From NCBI GenBank assembly GCA_903860985.1, contig CAIOSO010000091.1, positions 18,617 to 82,616 on the forward strand: a DNA stretch of 64,000 bases, written 5' to 3'. Below, one piece after another: positions 19,244-28,920 of the stretch (position 1 is its first letter; each line of letters begins with the position of its first letter). The notes under the pieces were generated by a model, which searched no databases, was not told the DNA's origin, and was given only the letters and a program-made list of their open reading frames with translations. A program made the translations under genes and the position numbers. The DNA comes from an uncultured Flavobacteriales bacterium (GTDB taxonomy: Bacteria > Bacteroidota > Bacteroidia > Flavobacteriales_D > Crocinitomicaceae).

Positions 19244-19753
19244 ATGAAATATGTTCTGTTCATTTTAGTGGCAATTGGATTAAGCGCTTGTTGGCCGAGT
19301 AGTTTTTCCTTCAGAGATACAGGTGGCATGCCTGAGGAATGGAAGACTTTCACCCTGAAAACCTTAACTCTCGAAGCAGCTACTTGTCCCTTGAGTTTTG
19401 CAGCGGTATTGTCCGAAAAATTGAAGGATGGTGTCCAAAATAACACACCTCTCTTATTGAACACAACCTTTGGAAAAGGGGAAGTGAACATGGAAGGTAA
19501 AATCACACAATATTCGGTGACGCCTTTAGCGGTGCAAGGAAATAACAATGCTTCTCAAAACCGCTTAACAATGACACTGGTGATGACCATCAATATTACG
19601 AAGCCCAAAGAAGAACAGTGGACGATGACCAGTTCACGTTTCGCAGATTTCAGTTCAGGCACCAATCTGTCTGAAATTGAAACGAAATTATTCGAAGATA
19701 TTTCCGCCCAAATGGTGCAGGACCTCATTAATAAACTTCTAAGCAATTGGTGA
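19244..19753 (+). CDS. lptE: LptE-family LPS assembly lipoprotein
   Basis: LptE plugs and assembles the LptD barrel that places LPS in the outer leaflet. The 169-residue protein has a short lipoprotein signal with Cys16 (GLSAC), then a small alpha/beta domain: FSFRDTGGMPEEWKTF, NTTFGKGEVNMEGKITQY and C-terminal helix LFEDISAQMVQDLINKLLSNW in segments. Its ATG directly follows the activator stop. Assignment rests on size, lipobox, fold pattern and the typical Bacteroidota neighbourhood before secG, not on strong motifs. Confidence 0.7.
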   Translation: MKYVLFILVAIGLSACWPSSFSFRDTGGMPEEWKTFTLKTLTLEAATCPLSFAAVLSEKLKDGVQNNTPLLLNTTFGKGEVNMEGKITQYSVTPLAVQGNNNASQNRLTMTLVMTINITKPKEEQWTMTSSRFADFSSGTNLSEIETKLFEDISAQMVQDLINKLLSNW

Positions 19754-20739
19754 TGTTAAGCAGCGATTCGATTCACCAACAAATGCGGAACATGTCCAAC
19801 TGTTCGACTCGACAATTAAGCGAGTTGAAGGAGCTGATGGATTTATATCCGTATGCTTCAAGCTTGGTCACCTTGTATCTGAAGTCTTTGGCAAATGACC
19901 AAGATTTGCGTTTGAGTTCTCAATTAGAAAAATACGCGTATCAAATTCCAAATCGCGCATTGCTCTACGATTTATTGGTGACACAAACGTTCACAGCAAC
20001 GCAGGAAATACATTCGCAAGAGGCAGTAAGTCAAGAAGTGCTTTTAGAAGAAGCAGCAAAGGTACCGGAAGCACCGATCATTCAACTCACGGTTGATCCA
20101 GCTCCAATGGTTGTCGCTCCAAGTGTCATTGAAGAAGAAACAGAGGAATTAGAGACCTTGATTGCTCCAGTAGCTTCCGTCGAGATACGGGAAGAAGGAG
20201 ATGAGGAAAGTTCGTTAAATATACCACATCAGCTCGTTGAAACGAGGGAAATGGATGAGGTGGACACCATGATTCAATCAGCGGTCATATCCTCTTCCTA
20301 TTTACAATTGGCGTATCCGGGAGCAGCCGAACAAGTAGCAGCCGAAGAAGAATTAAGGTCTAATGAAGAGGAAGCTGTCATACCTTCTCAATCGTCCCAA
20401 AACGTAAAATCTGTTGAACCAAAGTCCTTTACGGATTGGTTGAAAATGGGTGAGATTTTGAATGGCAGTTTGGATGAACCTCTTCCAGAAGAGAAAAAGC
20501 CAAGTTTCTACCATTTCGAAAAACCAAAGAAAGAATTCTTTTCCCCAGCAAAGAAAGCAAAGGAAAGTGTGGACGAAAATAAGATGCCGGTGAGTGAAAC
20601 CTTAGCACAAGTATTCGCCTTGCAAGGAAATATTAATAAGGCAATTCACGTTTATGAGCAATTAATTTTGATTTTTCCAGAAAAAAAGAGTTTCTTTGCA
20701 AGCCAAATTAGAAATTTAAAGAGAAAACTTAATTCTTAA
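19753..20739 (+). CDS. conserved unknown protein with C-terminal TPR-like helices
   Basis: The ATG at 19753 overlaps the lptE stop (TGATG), implying coupled translation; the TTG six bases earlier is less likely. The 328-residue product has a helical N-terminus (to about residue 70), a long acidic low-complexity middle rich in Glu, Val and Pro (about 75-215), and a C-terminal segment LAQVFALQGNINKAIHVYEQL like a single TPR hairpin. No signal peptide or membrane helix. Between lptE and secG it may help envelope biogenesis, but I do not recognise a named function. Confidence 0.6.
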   Translation: MLSSDSIHQQMRNMSNCSTRQLSELKELMDLYPYASSLVTLYLKSLANDQDLRLSSQLEKYAYQIPNRALLYDLLVTQTFTATQEIHSQEAVSQEVLLEEAAKVPEAPIIQLTVDPAPMVVAPSVIEEETEELETLIAPVASVEIREEGDEESSLNIPHQLVETREMDEVDTMIQSAVISSSYLQLAYPGAAEQVAAEEELRSNEEEAVIPSQSSQNVKSVEPKSFTDWLKMGEILNGSLDEPLPEEKKPSFYHFEKPKKEFFSPAKKAKESVDENKMPVSETLAQVFALQGNINKAIHVYEQLILIFPEKKSFFASQIRNLKRKLNS

Positions 20740-20741
20740 TC

Positions 20742-21047
20742 ATGGATTTATTATTGTCTATCATTATCATCGCAGCAAGCATCTTGTTGATTTTAGTTGT
20801 TTACGTTCAGAATCCCAAAGGTGGAGGCTTGAGCTCAGATTTTGGATCCCCTTCTCAATTGGGTGGTGTTCAAAAAACAAACGAGTTAATCGACAAAATG
20901 ACCTGGGGATTGGCGGCAACGATTGTTGTAGTGAGTTTAGTCATTACCATTCGTGAACCGAAAGCAGCTAAACCAGTTGCTCCTCAACAAACACAACAAG
21001 GACAAGGGCAAGGGCAAGGACAGGCGCCAGCTCAAGGAAATAAATAA
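20742..21047 (+). CDS. secG: preprotein translocase subunit SecG
   Basis: SecG is the small auxiliary subunit of the SecYEG channel. The 101-residue protein has two transmembrane segments (about 3-22 and 52-70) separated by the family loop VQNPKGGGLSSDFGSPSQLGG, then a charged Gln/Gly-rich cytoplasmic tail (QGQGQGQGQ). It starts two bases after the preceding gene and is followed by a strong terminator, ending the miaB transcription unit before groES. Confidence 0.92.
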   Translation: MDLLLSIIIIAASILLILVVYVQNPKGGGLSSDFGSPSQLGGVQKTNELIDKMTWGLAATIVVVSLVITIREPKAAKPVAPQQTQQGQGQGQGQAPAQGNK

Positions 21048-21067
21048 GATTCGGTTTCGACCGCACA

Positions 21068-21102
21068 AATGTCAGTATGTCACGCATGCTGACATTTTTT
21101 TT
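21068..21102 (+). terminator. terminator after secG
   Basis: A 12-bp stem (AATGTCAGTATG with CATGCTGACATT, one G-T pair) with a five-base loop is followed by eight Ts. It separates the miaB-secG unit from groES. Confidence 0.85.
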
Positions 21103-21117
21103 GTCTATTAGCGAAAA

Positions 21118-21149
21118 TATGTCCACTTTAACGCAGTGGCATAATATTG
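21118..21149 (+). promoter_or_regulatory. groES promoter with overlapping inverted repeat
   Basis: An imperfect inverted repeat TATG-(T)-CCACT / AGTGG-CATA spans 21118-21143 with a seven-base centre, and its right end overlaps a near-consensus -7 box TAATATTG (21142-21149). The layout suits a repressor or activator site controlling groESL. The canonical HrcA element CIRCE (TTAGCACTC-N9-GAGTGCTAA) is not present. A heat-shock role is inferred from position only. Confidence 0.45.
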
Positions 21150-21180
21150 GTAAAATTTCAATCAAAATAAACTAAAAATA

Positions 21181-21456
21181 ATGTCAGTAAATTTTAAACC
21201 TTTGGCAGACAGAGTTCTAGTAGAACCTGCGCCAGCAGAGCAAAAAACAGCAAGTGGAATCATCATTCCAGACACGGCGAAAGAAAAACCATTGCGCGGT
21301 ATTGTTGTAGCAGCTGGATCCGGAAAAAAAGATGAGCCAATGTCCGTAAAAGTGGGCGATTCAATTTTGTACGGTCAGTATGCTGGAACAGAAATTAAAA
21401 TTGATGGAAAGAACTTCCTCATCATGAGGGAGTCTGATATTTATGGAATTTTTTAA
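21181..21456 (+). CDS. groS: co-chaperonin GroES
   Basis: GroES caps the GroEL chamber. The 91-residue protein has [19 protein letters not shown], the mobile loop [13 protein letters not shown] (about residues 23-36) and the ending [15 protein letters not shown]. It lies 24 bases upstream of groEL in the normal order, and its promoter region carries an inverted repeat. Confidence 0.97.
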   Translation: MSVNFKPLADRVLVEPAPAEQKTASGIIIPDTAKEKPLRGIVVAAGSGKKDEPMSVKVGDSILYGQYAGTEIKIDGKNFLIMRESDIYGIF

Positions 21457-21473
21457 TTAAACATTCAAATTAA

Positions 21474-23117
<1,644 letters not shown>

Positions 23118-23124
23118 GATTTAT

Positions 23125-23143
23125 AAGAGCCCTCGGGCTCTTT
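23125..23143 (+). terminator. first terminator after groEL
   Basis: A perfect 8-bp stem AAGAGCCC/GGGCTCTT starts eight bases after the groEL stop. The drawn loop is only two bases, so the top pair must open, and the T-run is short; on its own it may be leaky. Confidence 0.65.
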
Positions 23144-23194
23144 CCCGTTTCCTTCTTCCCGATTCATTCGGATAGCTGGAGACGACTCTATATG

Positions 23195-23219
23195 GCCGCT
23201 CGCAAGAGCGGCTTTTTTT
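23195..23219 (+). terminator. second terminator after groEL
   Basis: A perfect GCCGCTC/GAGCGGC stem with a GCAA (GNRA) tetraloop and seven Ts: a textbook intrinsic terminator, about 80 bases after the groEL stop, backing up the first. Confidence 0.9.
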
Positions 23220-23230
23220 ATCCCTACATT

Positions 23231-23259
23231 TTGAAGCGCGTTTATTAACTTTATCTTTC
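23231..23259 (+). promoter_or_regulatory. promoter of the SRAP gene
   Basis: TTG at 23231-23233, an 18-base spacer and TATCTTTC at 23252-23259 (one mismatch to TAnnTTTG). The start codon at 23270 would leave a leader of about seven bases. Confidence 0.5.
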
Positions 23260-23269
23260 AATCTTACTT

Positions 23270-23980
23270 ATGTGCTACGCGAATTCTTCCACTTCTGTGA
23301 ACATCGACTTGGCGAAACGATACAAAAAGGTCGTGCCAGAGTTGATTCCAGATAAACCAACCTTTTACGCATCTGGTTTTGATCACCCCAACTGGCGAAT
23401 TATTACGACTGATCCGCAAATGCAACAAATGAATTGGGGACTAGTGCCCTTTTGGTTTAAAGGTGAAAATCGCTTCGATGTGAGTAATAAAACCCTCAAT
23501 GCTCGGATCGAAACATTGGAGGAACGTAGCTCGTTCAAGCATTTATGGAACCGTCAACATTGCTTGGTTCCTTCCACCGGATTTTTTGACTGGCAACACC
23601 AAGGAAAGAACCGAATTCCATACCTTATTCGGTGCAAAGAACAAGAACTCTTTTCGCTAGCAGGGATGTACGATACATGGATGAATCCACAAACGCAAAC
23701 GATGGAGCAGACATTCACCATCGTAACCTGTGAAGCAAACGAATTGATGGCGGAAATTCACAACGTAAAAAAACGCATGCCCTTGATTTTAACGCCTGAA
23801 TTGGAAAGCGATTGGTTGAGTGGAAACTTTCATTGGGACCTATCCAAACGCATTGCATCGGATAAATTAGTGGCTCATACCATTAATAAACGTTTAATCC
23901 TCTCTCCCCAAGCAAATAGCGCGGAAATACACAAAGAATTTATGGATGATAGTCAACGTCAAACAAATCTATTTGACTAA
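23270..23980 (+). CDS. SOS response-associated peptidase family protein (SRAP, YedK/HMCES-like)
   Basis: SRAP proteins crosslink their N-terminal cysteine to abasic sites in single-stranded DNA and so shield the lesion. The 236-residue protein has Cys2 (MCYA; the initiator Met must be removed), the WGLVPFW motif (57-63), Asn77 in LNARIET, and His164 in EIHNVKKRMPLIL. The motif that normally reads GFYEW or GFFEW with the catalytic glutamate is here GFFDW (Asp107). It stands alone between the groEL terminators and an unrelated gene. No LexA-like site was recognised. Confidence 0.9.
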   Translation: MCYANSSTSVNIDLAKRYKKVVPELIPDKPTFYASGFDHPNWRIITTDPQMQQMNWGLVPFWFKGENRFDVSNKTLNARIETLEERSSFKHLWNRQHCLVPSTGFFDWQHQGKNRIPYLIRCKEQELFSLAGMYDTWMNPQTQTMEQTFTIVTCEANELMAEIHNVKKRMPLILTPELESDWLSGNFHWDLSKRIASDKLVAHTINKRLILSPQANSAEIHKEFMDDSQRQTNLFD

Positions 23981-23989
23981 TTTTGGCAT

Positions 23990-23997
23990 TACATTTG
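23990..23997 (+). promoter_or_regulatory. promoter -7 box of the lipoprotein gene at 24011
   Basis: TACATTTG is a perfect TAnnTTTG match, 13 bases before the GTG start. Confidence 0.5.
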
Positions 23998-24010
23998 ATT
24001 TCCACCGCAC

Positions 24011-24685
24011 GTGAAAAAAATTACACTCCTTTTCGTCTTGTTTTTAACTCTGATTTCGTGCATTGAAATCTCGGATGACTTAACGATGCACAACGATGGG
24101 TCCGGAACCTTGCGGTATAAAGTCAATCTGTCGGCGAGTAAGGTAAAAGTCAATTCCATTCTAGCCTTAGATAGCCTTGATGGAAAAAAAGTTCCAAGTA
24201 TTCAAGACATCAGTGCAAAAATAGGGGAGTTTGCTAAAATTCTCGATGCACAACCTGGAATTTCAAATGTCTTAATCGAAGAAAATTACACAGACTTTAT
24301 CTTAAAATTTTCCTGTGATTTCTCGAGTATCATGTCCCTTCAAGCCGGATTAGCCAATGCGATTGAAGCTGTATCAAAAGATAAACTAGGTCCTGAAGCA
24401 GATGAAATTTGGATTACCTGGGATGGAAATAAACTGAAACGTTCCATTCCCGCTTTTGCTCGCGCCAAAGTAAAAGGATACAAATCGAATGACATTGAAT
24501 TATTAAAGCAAGGAACATATACCACCATTACGCGTTTTGATCGTCCGATTGAACGATGCGATAATTCACTTGGAACCTTTAGTAAAAATAAGCAAGCGGT
24601 GATGATCAAAGCCAGTGCTTTTAGCATCAAAGAAAACCAAGATTTACTCGAAAATACAATCTATTTAATCTCGACGAAAAACTAA
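24011..24685 (+). CDS. lipoprotein of unknown function
   Basis: A GTG start fits the promoter spacing and leads directly into a lipoprotein signal peptide with Cys17 (LISC). The mature part (224 residues in all) begins with a beta-type repeat found in many flavobacterial lipoproteins (LTMHNDGSGTLRYKVNL), suggesting a membrane-anchored periplasmic domain of mixed alpha/beta fold. I recognise no enzyme motif. It is followed after 46 bases by two further envelope proteins on the same strand, so the three may act together. Confidence 0.6.
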   Translation: MKKITLLFVLFLTLISCIEISDDLTMHNDGSGTLRYKVNLSASKVKVNSILALDSLDGKKVPSIQDISAKIGEFAKILDAQPGISNVLIEENYTDFILKFSCDFSSIMSLQAGLANAIEAVSKDKLGPEADEIWITWDGNKLKRSIPAFARAKVKGYKSNDIELLKQGTYTTITRFDRPIERCDNSLGTFSKNKQAVMIKASAFSIKENQDLLENTIYLISTKN

Positions 24686-24731
24686 CGAGATTATGATTAA
24701 ATTCGCTTCATATTTCATTTGAAAATTGCCT

Positions 24732-26585
24732 GTGAAAAACGCATTAATTTATACCTTATCATTGTTTTCAAGCACCCTGTTGTTTGGACAAAAATCAGAA
24801 CTCTTTATCCCAAAGGATGCAGTGACCGTTTTCAGCATCAATAACATCAATTTATTGCAGAAAATCTCTATGGATGATTTGGTGCAGTATGAATTCATGG
24901 AAGAAGTGCATCAAGAATTATTCGATGGTTCAACTTCAGGTAAAACCTTGAAGGATGCAGGCATGGACTTCGATCAGCGCTTGAATTTATTCTACGGGAA
25001 GTCTAACCAAAACGAAATATCTGGTTTTACATTCGGTGTTAAAAATCAGAAACAATTGTTTGAGGTATTTGATGATTTTCAGAAGCTAGACTTGAATTAT
25101 CCAGGAGTTGAATTTTACGGCTCTTTTTTCAATAACCTTATCATCAAAGGAAATACAGCCATTTTAATTCGCATCGAACCGACGATGTCTTACATCGATC
25201 AGATGACGGATTCCTTGTGGTACGCTCGCGGAAACGAAATGCCTTATGAATTGTTTGATGAAATCCAAATCGACGAAGAAGAGATTCTAAACGAACAGGA
25301 GTTCACCAATGATCAACCGATAGAAGAAGCGGCTTATCCAGATGCAACGGAAAATCCCAACATTAAAAACTATTATGAGTTAAGAGACAGTGTACAGACG
25401 ATTCTTCAAGAAAGAGAATTGGAACGCTTGATGAAGGAATTATTTGTAGATGGGGTGAATTTATATTCACAGGACGCACGATTTGCTGGACAAATGAGCC
25501 ATGAAGCAATTGGCACGTTCTATTTGGATAATTCAAGGAATTTTGAGAAATCACAGGGACTTTGGTATTTCCAAACCGTTCTTCCATCCTTGTATCAGGA
25601 CATTCAAGAATTGTATACAGGAAATGTGATTTTAGGTGATTTAATCCTGAAGGATAATATCGTTGAGTTTCAAGTAGAAGCAAATTACGGGAAGGAACTC
25701 GGCTCGATTTATAAAGAAATGAACGACTCAAAATTCGATAAAAAAGTATTGAATTATATTCCTCAAACCAGCACCGGATATTTTACGTACAATGTCAATC
25801 TGCGTCAAGCATATGAACAAGCTTACAAGGTCATCATGCCGATTTTGAGTGATGAAAAGAATGCACAAATTTCCATGAACGTACTAACGATTGAATTGCT
25901 AAACGAATTCATTAACAAAGACGCCTTATTCGGAACCTACAAAGGAAGCATGTTTGGGACATTCAATGGAATCAAGAAAATTAAAACCAAGAAAATCGAA
26001 TTCTACTACGATGAAGAGACCTTCGAATATGGTGAACGTGAAGCAGAAGCAGAAGAGGACATGCCGATTTTCACTGTGGGATTCTCCATTGATCGTTCTG
26101 ATATTCCAGAGAAAGTGATGAAGCACATGAGTCGTTTGACATCGAAATTTAAAAATTGCGGGGATTATTGGAAATTTGAAAATGCCATTTTAGATGCTGC
26201 ACCCATGTATTTTATCAACCGAAATGGATTGTTTATTTTAACCAATGACGAGGACTTGGCAGTGAATCATTCCAATGGGTATGGATCAGAGTCCTTAACT
26301 AGAAAGGAACGAAAAGCGGCGAAGAAAAGTGGCTTCATGTATGGACACATTGACATTCAAGAAACCTTAAATCGTTTTCCTGTCGGAGTGTTAAATCCAC
26401 GACAAGATGAAATTGTTCAATCGTTAAAAGGGAAATCTGGTCAATTTGAATTGAACTCGGGCAAAACAACAAGCGAACAAACGAAATTTAATTTACAATA
26501 TTCATTTGAAGGTGATGAAACAACGGGTAAGCACCTGTTGGATTTAATTAACTCCATTTACGTCGTGACTACTTTCAACCCTTAA
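24732..26585 (+). CDS. secreted protein of unknown function, DUF4836-like
   Basis: The GTG at 24732 opens a good Sec signal peptide (KNALIYTLSLFSSTLLFGQ), so I prefer it over the TTG six bases upstream; 617 residues. After the signal, FIPKDAVTVFSINNINLLQK resembles the start of the DUF4836 family of Bacteroidota surface proteins, with a helical linker rich in Glu (about 190-230). No membrane barrel is obvious. It is two bases from the next gene, which begins in a similar way (PTADFIATANILELA), suggesting a divergent duplicate. Function unknown; the DUF assignment is tentative. Confidence 0.5.
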   Translation: MKNALIYTLSLFSSTLLFGQKSELFIPKDAVTVFSINNINLLQKISMDDLVQYEFMEEVHQELFDGSTSGKTLKDAGMDFDQRLNLFYGKSNQNEISGFTFGVKNQKQLFEVFDDFQKLDLNYPGVEFYGSFFNNLIIKGNTAILIRIEPTMSYIDQMTDSLWYARGNEMPYELFDEIQIDEEEILNEQEFTNDQPIEEAAYPDATENPNIKNYYELRDSVQTILQERELERLMKELFVDGVNLYSQDARFAGQMSHEAIGTFYLDNSRNFEKSQGLWYFQTVLPSLYQDIQELYTGNVILGDLILKDNIVEFQVEANYGKELGSIYKEMNDSKFDKKVLNYIPQTSTGYFTYNVNLRQAYEQAYKVIMPILSDEKNAQISMNVLTIELLNEFINKDALFGTYKGSMFGTFNGIKKIKTKKIEFYYDEETFEYGEREAEAEEDMPIFTVGFSIDRSDIPEKVMKHMSRLTSKFKNCGDYWKFENAILDAAPMYFINRNGLFILTNDEDLAVNHSNGYGSESLTRKERKAAKKSGFMYGHIDIQETLNRFPVGVLNPRQDEIVQSLKGKSGQFELNSGKTTSEQTKFNLQYSFEGDETTGKHLLDLINSIYVVTTFNP

Positions 26586-26587
26586 GC

Positions 26588-27916
26588 GTGTTTCGTAAAA
26601 TAAGTACTTTACTTTTACTTGCCGGTGCACTTGGATTGGTGCTGTTTTTGAAAAACATTCTTTTTCAAAAACCGATTCCACCTAGATTAATTGATCGACT
26701 TCCAACGGCAGACTTCATTGCAACGGCAAATATTCTTGAATTAGCGAAGGAAACAAATGGCATGTTGCAGTACAATAAAATATCTGCACGAGATTTCACT
26801 ACCTATGAGTTCTTGTTGGGTCAAGGAAAAATGTATGGCATTGACCTCCAGCAAAACGTCTATCTTTTTGGAAACGAAGACGGTAACTGGGGTGCAATGG
26901 CCCGCTTGAGTGACAGTTCCAAAATCATGGGAGGTATTGAGCGCCTTAAAAAGTTCGTGGATATTTCTGATTCCGTTTTTAATGACCACAAATACTATTA
27001 CAATTTAGAAGATAAGTCCTACCTGCATTATGGCGATGGTTACGTGTTTTTCTACAAAGGAAATGACTTTAAAACCGTGCTTGAACAAGTTATTACTGCT
27101 CGTCATTTGGGGGTTCACAAAGACTGGAAACGATTTTTAGCGCACAAACAATTCAGGAATGAACATTTGGTGATTTATTCAAATTGGCCAAAATTAAAGT
27201 CGCTTGGAATAGAAACGGCAATGTTTGCACATGATAGCGATTCCTCCAGCTTCAAATTAAAAAGCTACTTAAAGAAAACGAAACCACTCTATTTCAAACA
27301 AAAAGAAAATGCCTTGAGTTATGCTTCTTCATTCGGAACGCAGCGAATGATTGATGTCCATTTGGATATCGAAGAATTAAAAAAGAATAAGGAAGATTCT
27401 ATGTATGTCCAATTTTCTAAAATTGGAAAGCGTTTCGGTTTTCCAATCGCTGAATTCATTCAAGCGTGGACAGGTGACCTCTGTTTTATTGAAGGTGGAA
27501 TGCAAAAGGTGAAAGAACAGTATATTGAAACCGTATTGGATGAGGATTTTAATGAACAAGAAATCTCTCGAGAAAAGGAAATCTTGATTCCAGCATACTC
27601 CGCGATGATTTCCATGAATGAATATGGACAGTTTTTCTTGAATAAACTCATGAAAAAAGGCATTCTTAGGAAAGAAGGAGAAGAATTTCGCTTCTTATTT
27701 TCTCCCTTACTGAAACTAAAAAAGAACGGATCAATCTATCAATTTTATTCGGGTCCTTCGGCGCCAAAATTGCTAACGAGTAAGAACAATCACGTCACTT
27801 GGACAAATAAAGGAACGAAGTACTTCTTTAGCATCGATTCCTTAACCCGACACGAAGTTTTTGGAAGCTTACAGATCCCAGTTCGTAGAATTTTTAGAAG
27901 AAATAAGTTGATTTAG
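26588..27916 (+). CDS. membrane-anchored protein of unknown function, possible paralogue of upstream gene
   Basis: The GTG start lies two bases after the upstream stop. The 442-residue protein has an N-terminal transmembrane anchor (about residues 7-24), then a large periplasmic part starting LIDRLPTADFIATANILELA, the same position and pattern as the start of the mature upstream protein. The C-terminus is basic (RRIFRRNK). Its stop codon overlaps the convergent dusB stop by four bases, so no terminator separates them. No enzymatic motif is seen. Confidence 0.5.
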   Translation: MFRKISTLLLLAGALGLVLFLKNILFQKPIPPRLIDRLPTADFIATANILELAKETNGMLQYNKISARDFTTYEFLLGQGKMYGIDLQQNVYLFGNEDGNWGAMARLSDSSKIMGGIERLKKFVDISDSVFNDHKYYYNLEDKSYLHYGDGYVFFYKGNDFKTVLEQVITARHLGVHKDWKRFLAHKQFRNEHLVIYSNWPKLKSLGIETAMFAHDSDSSSFKLKSYLKKTKPLYFKQKENALSYASSFGTQRMIDVHLDIEELKKNKEDSMYVQFSKIGKRFGFPIAEFIQAWTGDLCFIEGGMQKVKEQYIETVLDEDFNEQEISREKEILIPAYSAMISMNEYGQFFLNKLMKKGILRKEGEEFRFLFSPLLKLKKNGSIYQFYSGPSAPKLLTSKNNHVTWTNKGTKYFFSIDSLTRHEVFGSLQIPVRRIFRRNKLI

Positions 27917-28920
27917 AGTTCGTTCGCATGAGCGAATTGAAACTCATCAGCATGTTCTTCAATGTAGCGCAGAATTTCCATGATTTCATCCACATTGAAA
28001 CTAGATACGAGTTTTGTTCGATATTCCTTGAAATGTGAAATCCCCTTGAAATAGTTCGTGTAATGACGTTTCATTTCATTGATACCCAATTGCATGCCTT
28101 TCCACTGAATACTCATTTCCAAGTGATCTCTGCATGCTTGAACGCGGTCTTGAATGCTGGGGGATTCCAAATGGGTTCCCGTCGCCATGAAATGTTTGAT
28201 TTCATTGAATACCCAAGGATACCCAATGCTAGCACGACCAATCATCACCCCATCAACACCATAGCGATTTTTGTATTCCAGCGCTTTTTCGGGTGAATTA
28301 ATATCGCCATTTCCAAATACAGGAATGCGCATTCGCGAATTATTTTTAACCTCCCCAATTAAGGTCCAGTCTGCATCTCCTTTATACATTTGCTTGCGTG
28401 TACGTCCATGTATGGAGATCGCTTCAATGCCAATATCTTGTAATCGTTCCGCGGTTTCCACTACAAATTTCGTATCGTCATCCCAGCCTAAGCGCGTTTT
28501 AACCGTAACAGGAAGTTTTGTTGCTTTCACAATCGCTTCCGTCATGCGCACCATTTTTGGAATGTCTTGTAAAAGTCCAGCTCCAGCACCTTTACAGGCC
28601 ACTTTCTTCACGGGACAACCATAATTAATATCCAATAAATCAGGATTTACTTGATCAATGATTTCAGCACATTGAATCATGCTTTCGATATCCGATCCAA
28701 AGATTTGAATCCCAATTGGACGTTCGTATTCAAAAATGTCTAATTTTTGAACGCTTTTCGCCGCGTCTCGAATAAGTCCTTCCGAAGAAATAAATTCCGT
28801 ATACATTAAATCAGCACCGTGTTTTTTACACAAGGCACGAAACGGCGGATCACTGACGTCCTCCATTGGAGCAAGTAGCAACGGGAAATCCCCTAATTCA
28901 ATATCGCGAATTTTAACCAT
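27913..28920 (-). CDS. dusB: tRNA-dihydrouridine synthase
   Basis: Dus enzymes reduce uridine to dihydrouridine in tRNA D-loops with FMN and NADPH. The 335-residue TIM barrel begins PLLLAPMEDVSDPPFR and has NYGCPVKKVACKGAGAGLL with the catalytic Cys102, then TVKTRLGW, SIHGRTRKQMYKG (FMN contact) and GVMIGRASIGYPW. Motifs fit the DusB group. It starts exactly where manC stops (shared base 28920), so manC-dusB are coupled. Confidence 0.9.
   Translation of the reverse strand: MVKIRDIELGDFPLLLAPMEDVSDPPFRALCKKHGADLMYTEFISSEGLIRDAAKSVQKLDIFEYERPIGIQIFGSDIESMIQCAEIIDQVNPDLLDINYGCPVKKVACKGAGAGLLQDIPKMVRMTEAIVKATKLPVTVKTRLGWDDDTKFVVETAERLQDIGIEAISIHGRTRKQMYKGDADWTLIGEVKNNSRMRIPVFGNGDINSPEKALEYKNRYGVDGVMIGRASIGYPWVFNEIKHFMATGTHLESPSIQDRVQACRDHLEMSIQWKGMQLGINEMKRHYTNYFKGISHFKEYRTKLVSSFNVDEIMEILRYIEEHADEFQFAHANEL

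Noticed and set aside
21127..21150. sigma-54 -24/-12 promoter upstream of groES (TGGCATAATATTGG)
   Set aside because: The GG and the later G are separated by nine bases instead of ten and the -12 element reads TTGG, not TTGC, so it does not fit despite a sigma-54 activator gene nearby.
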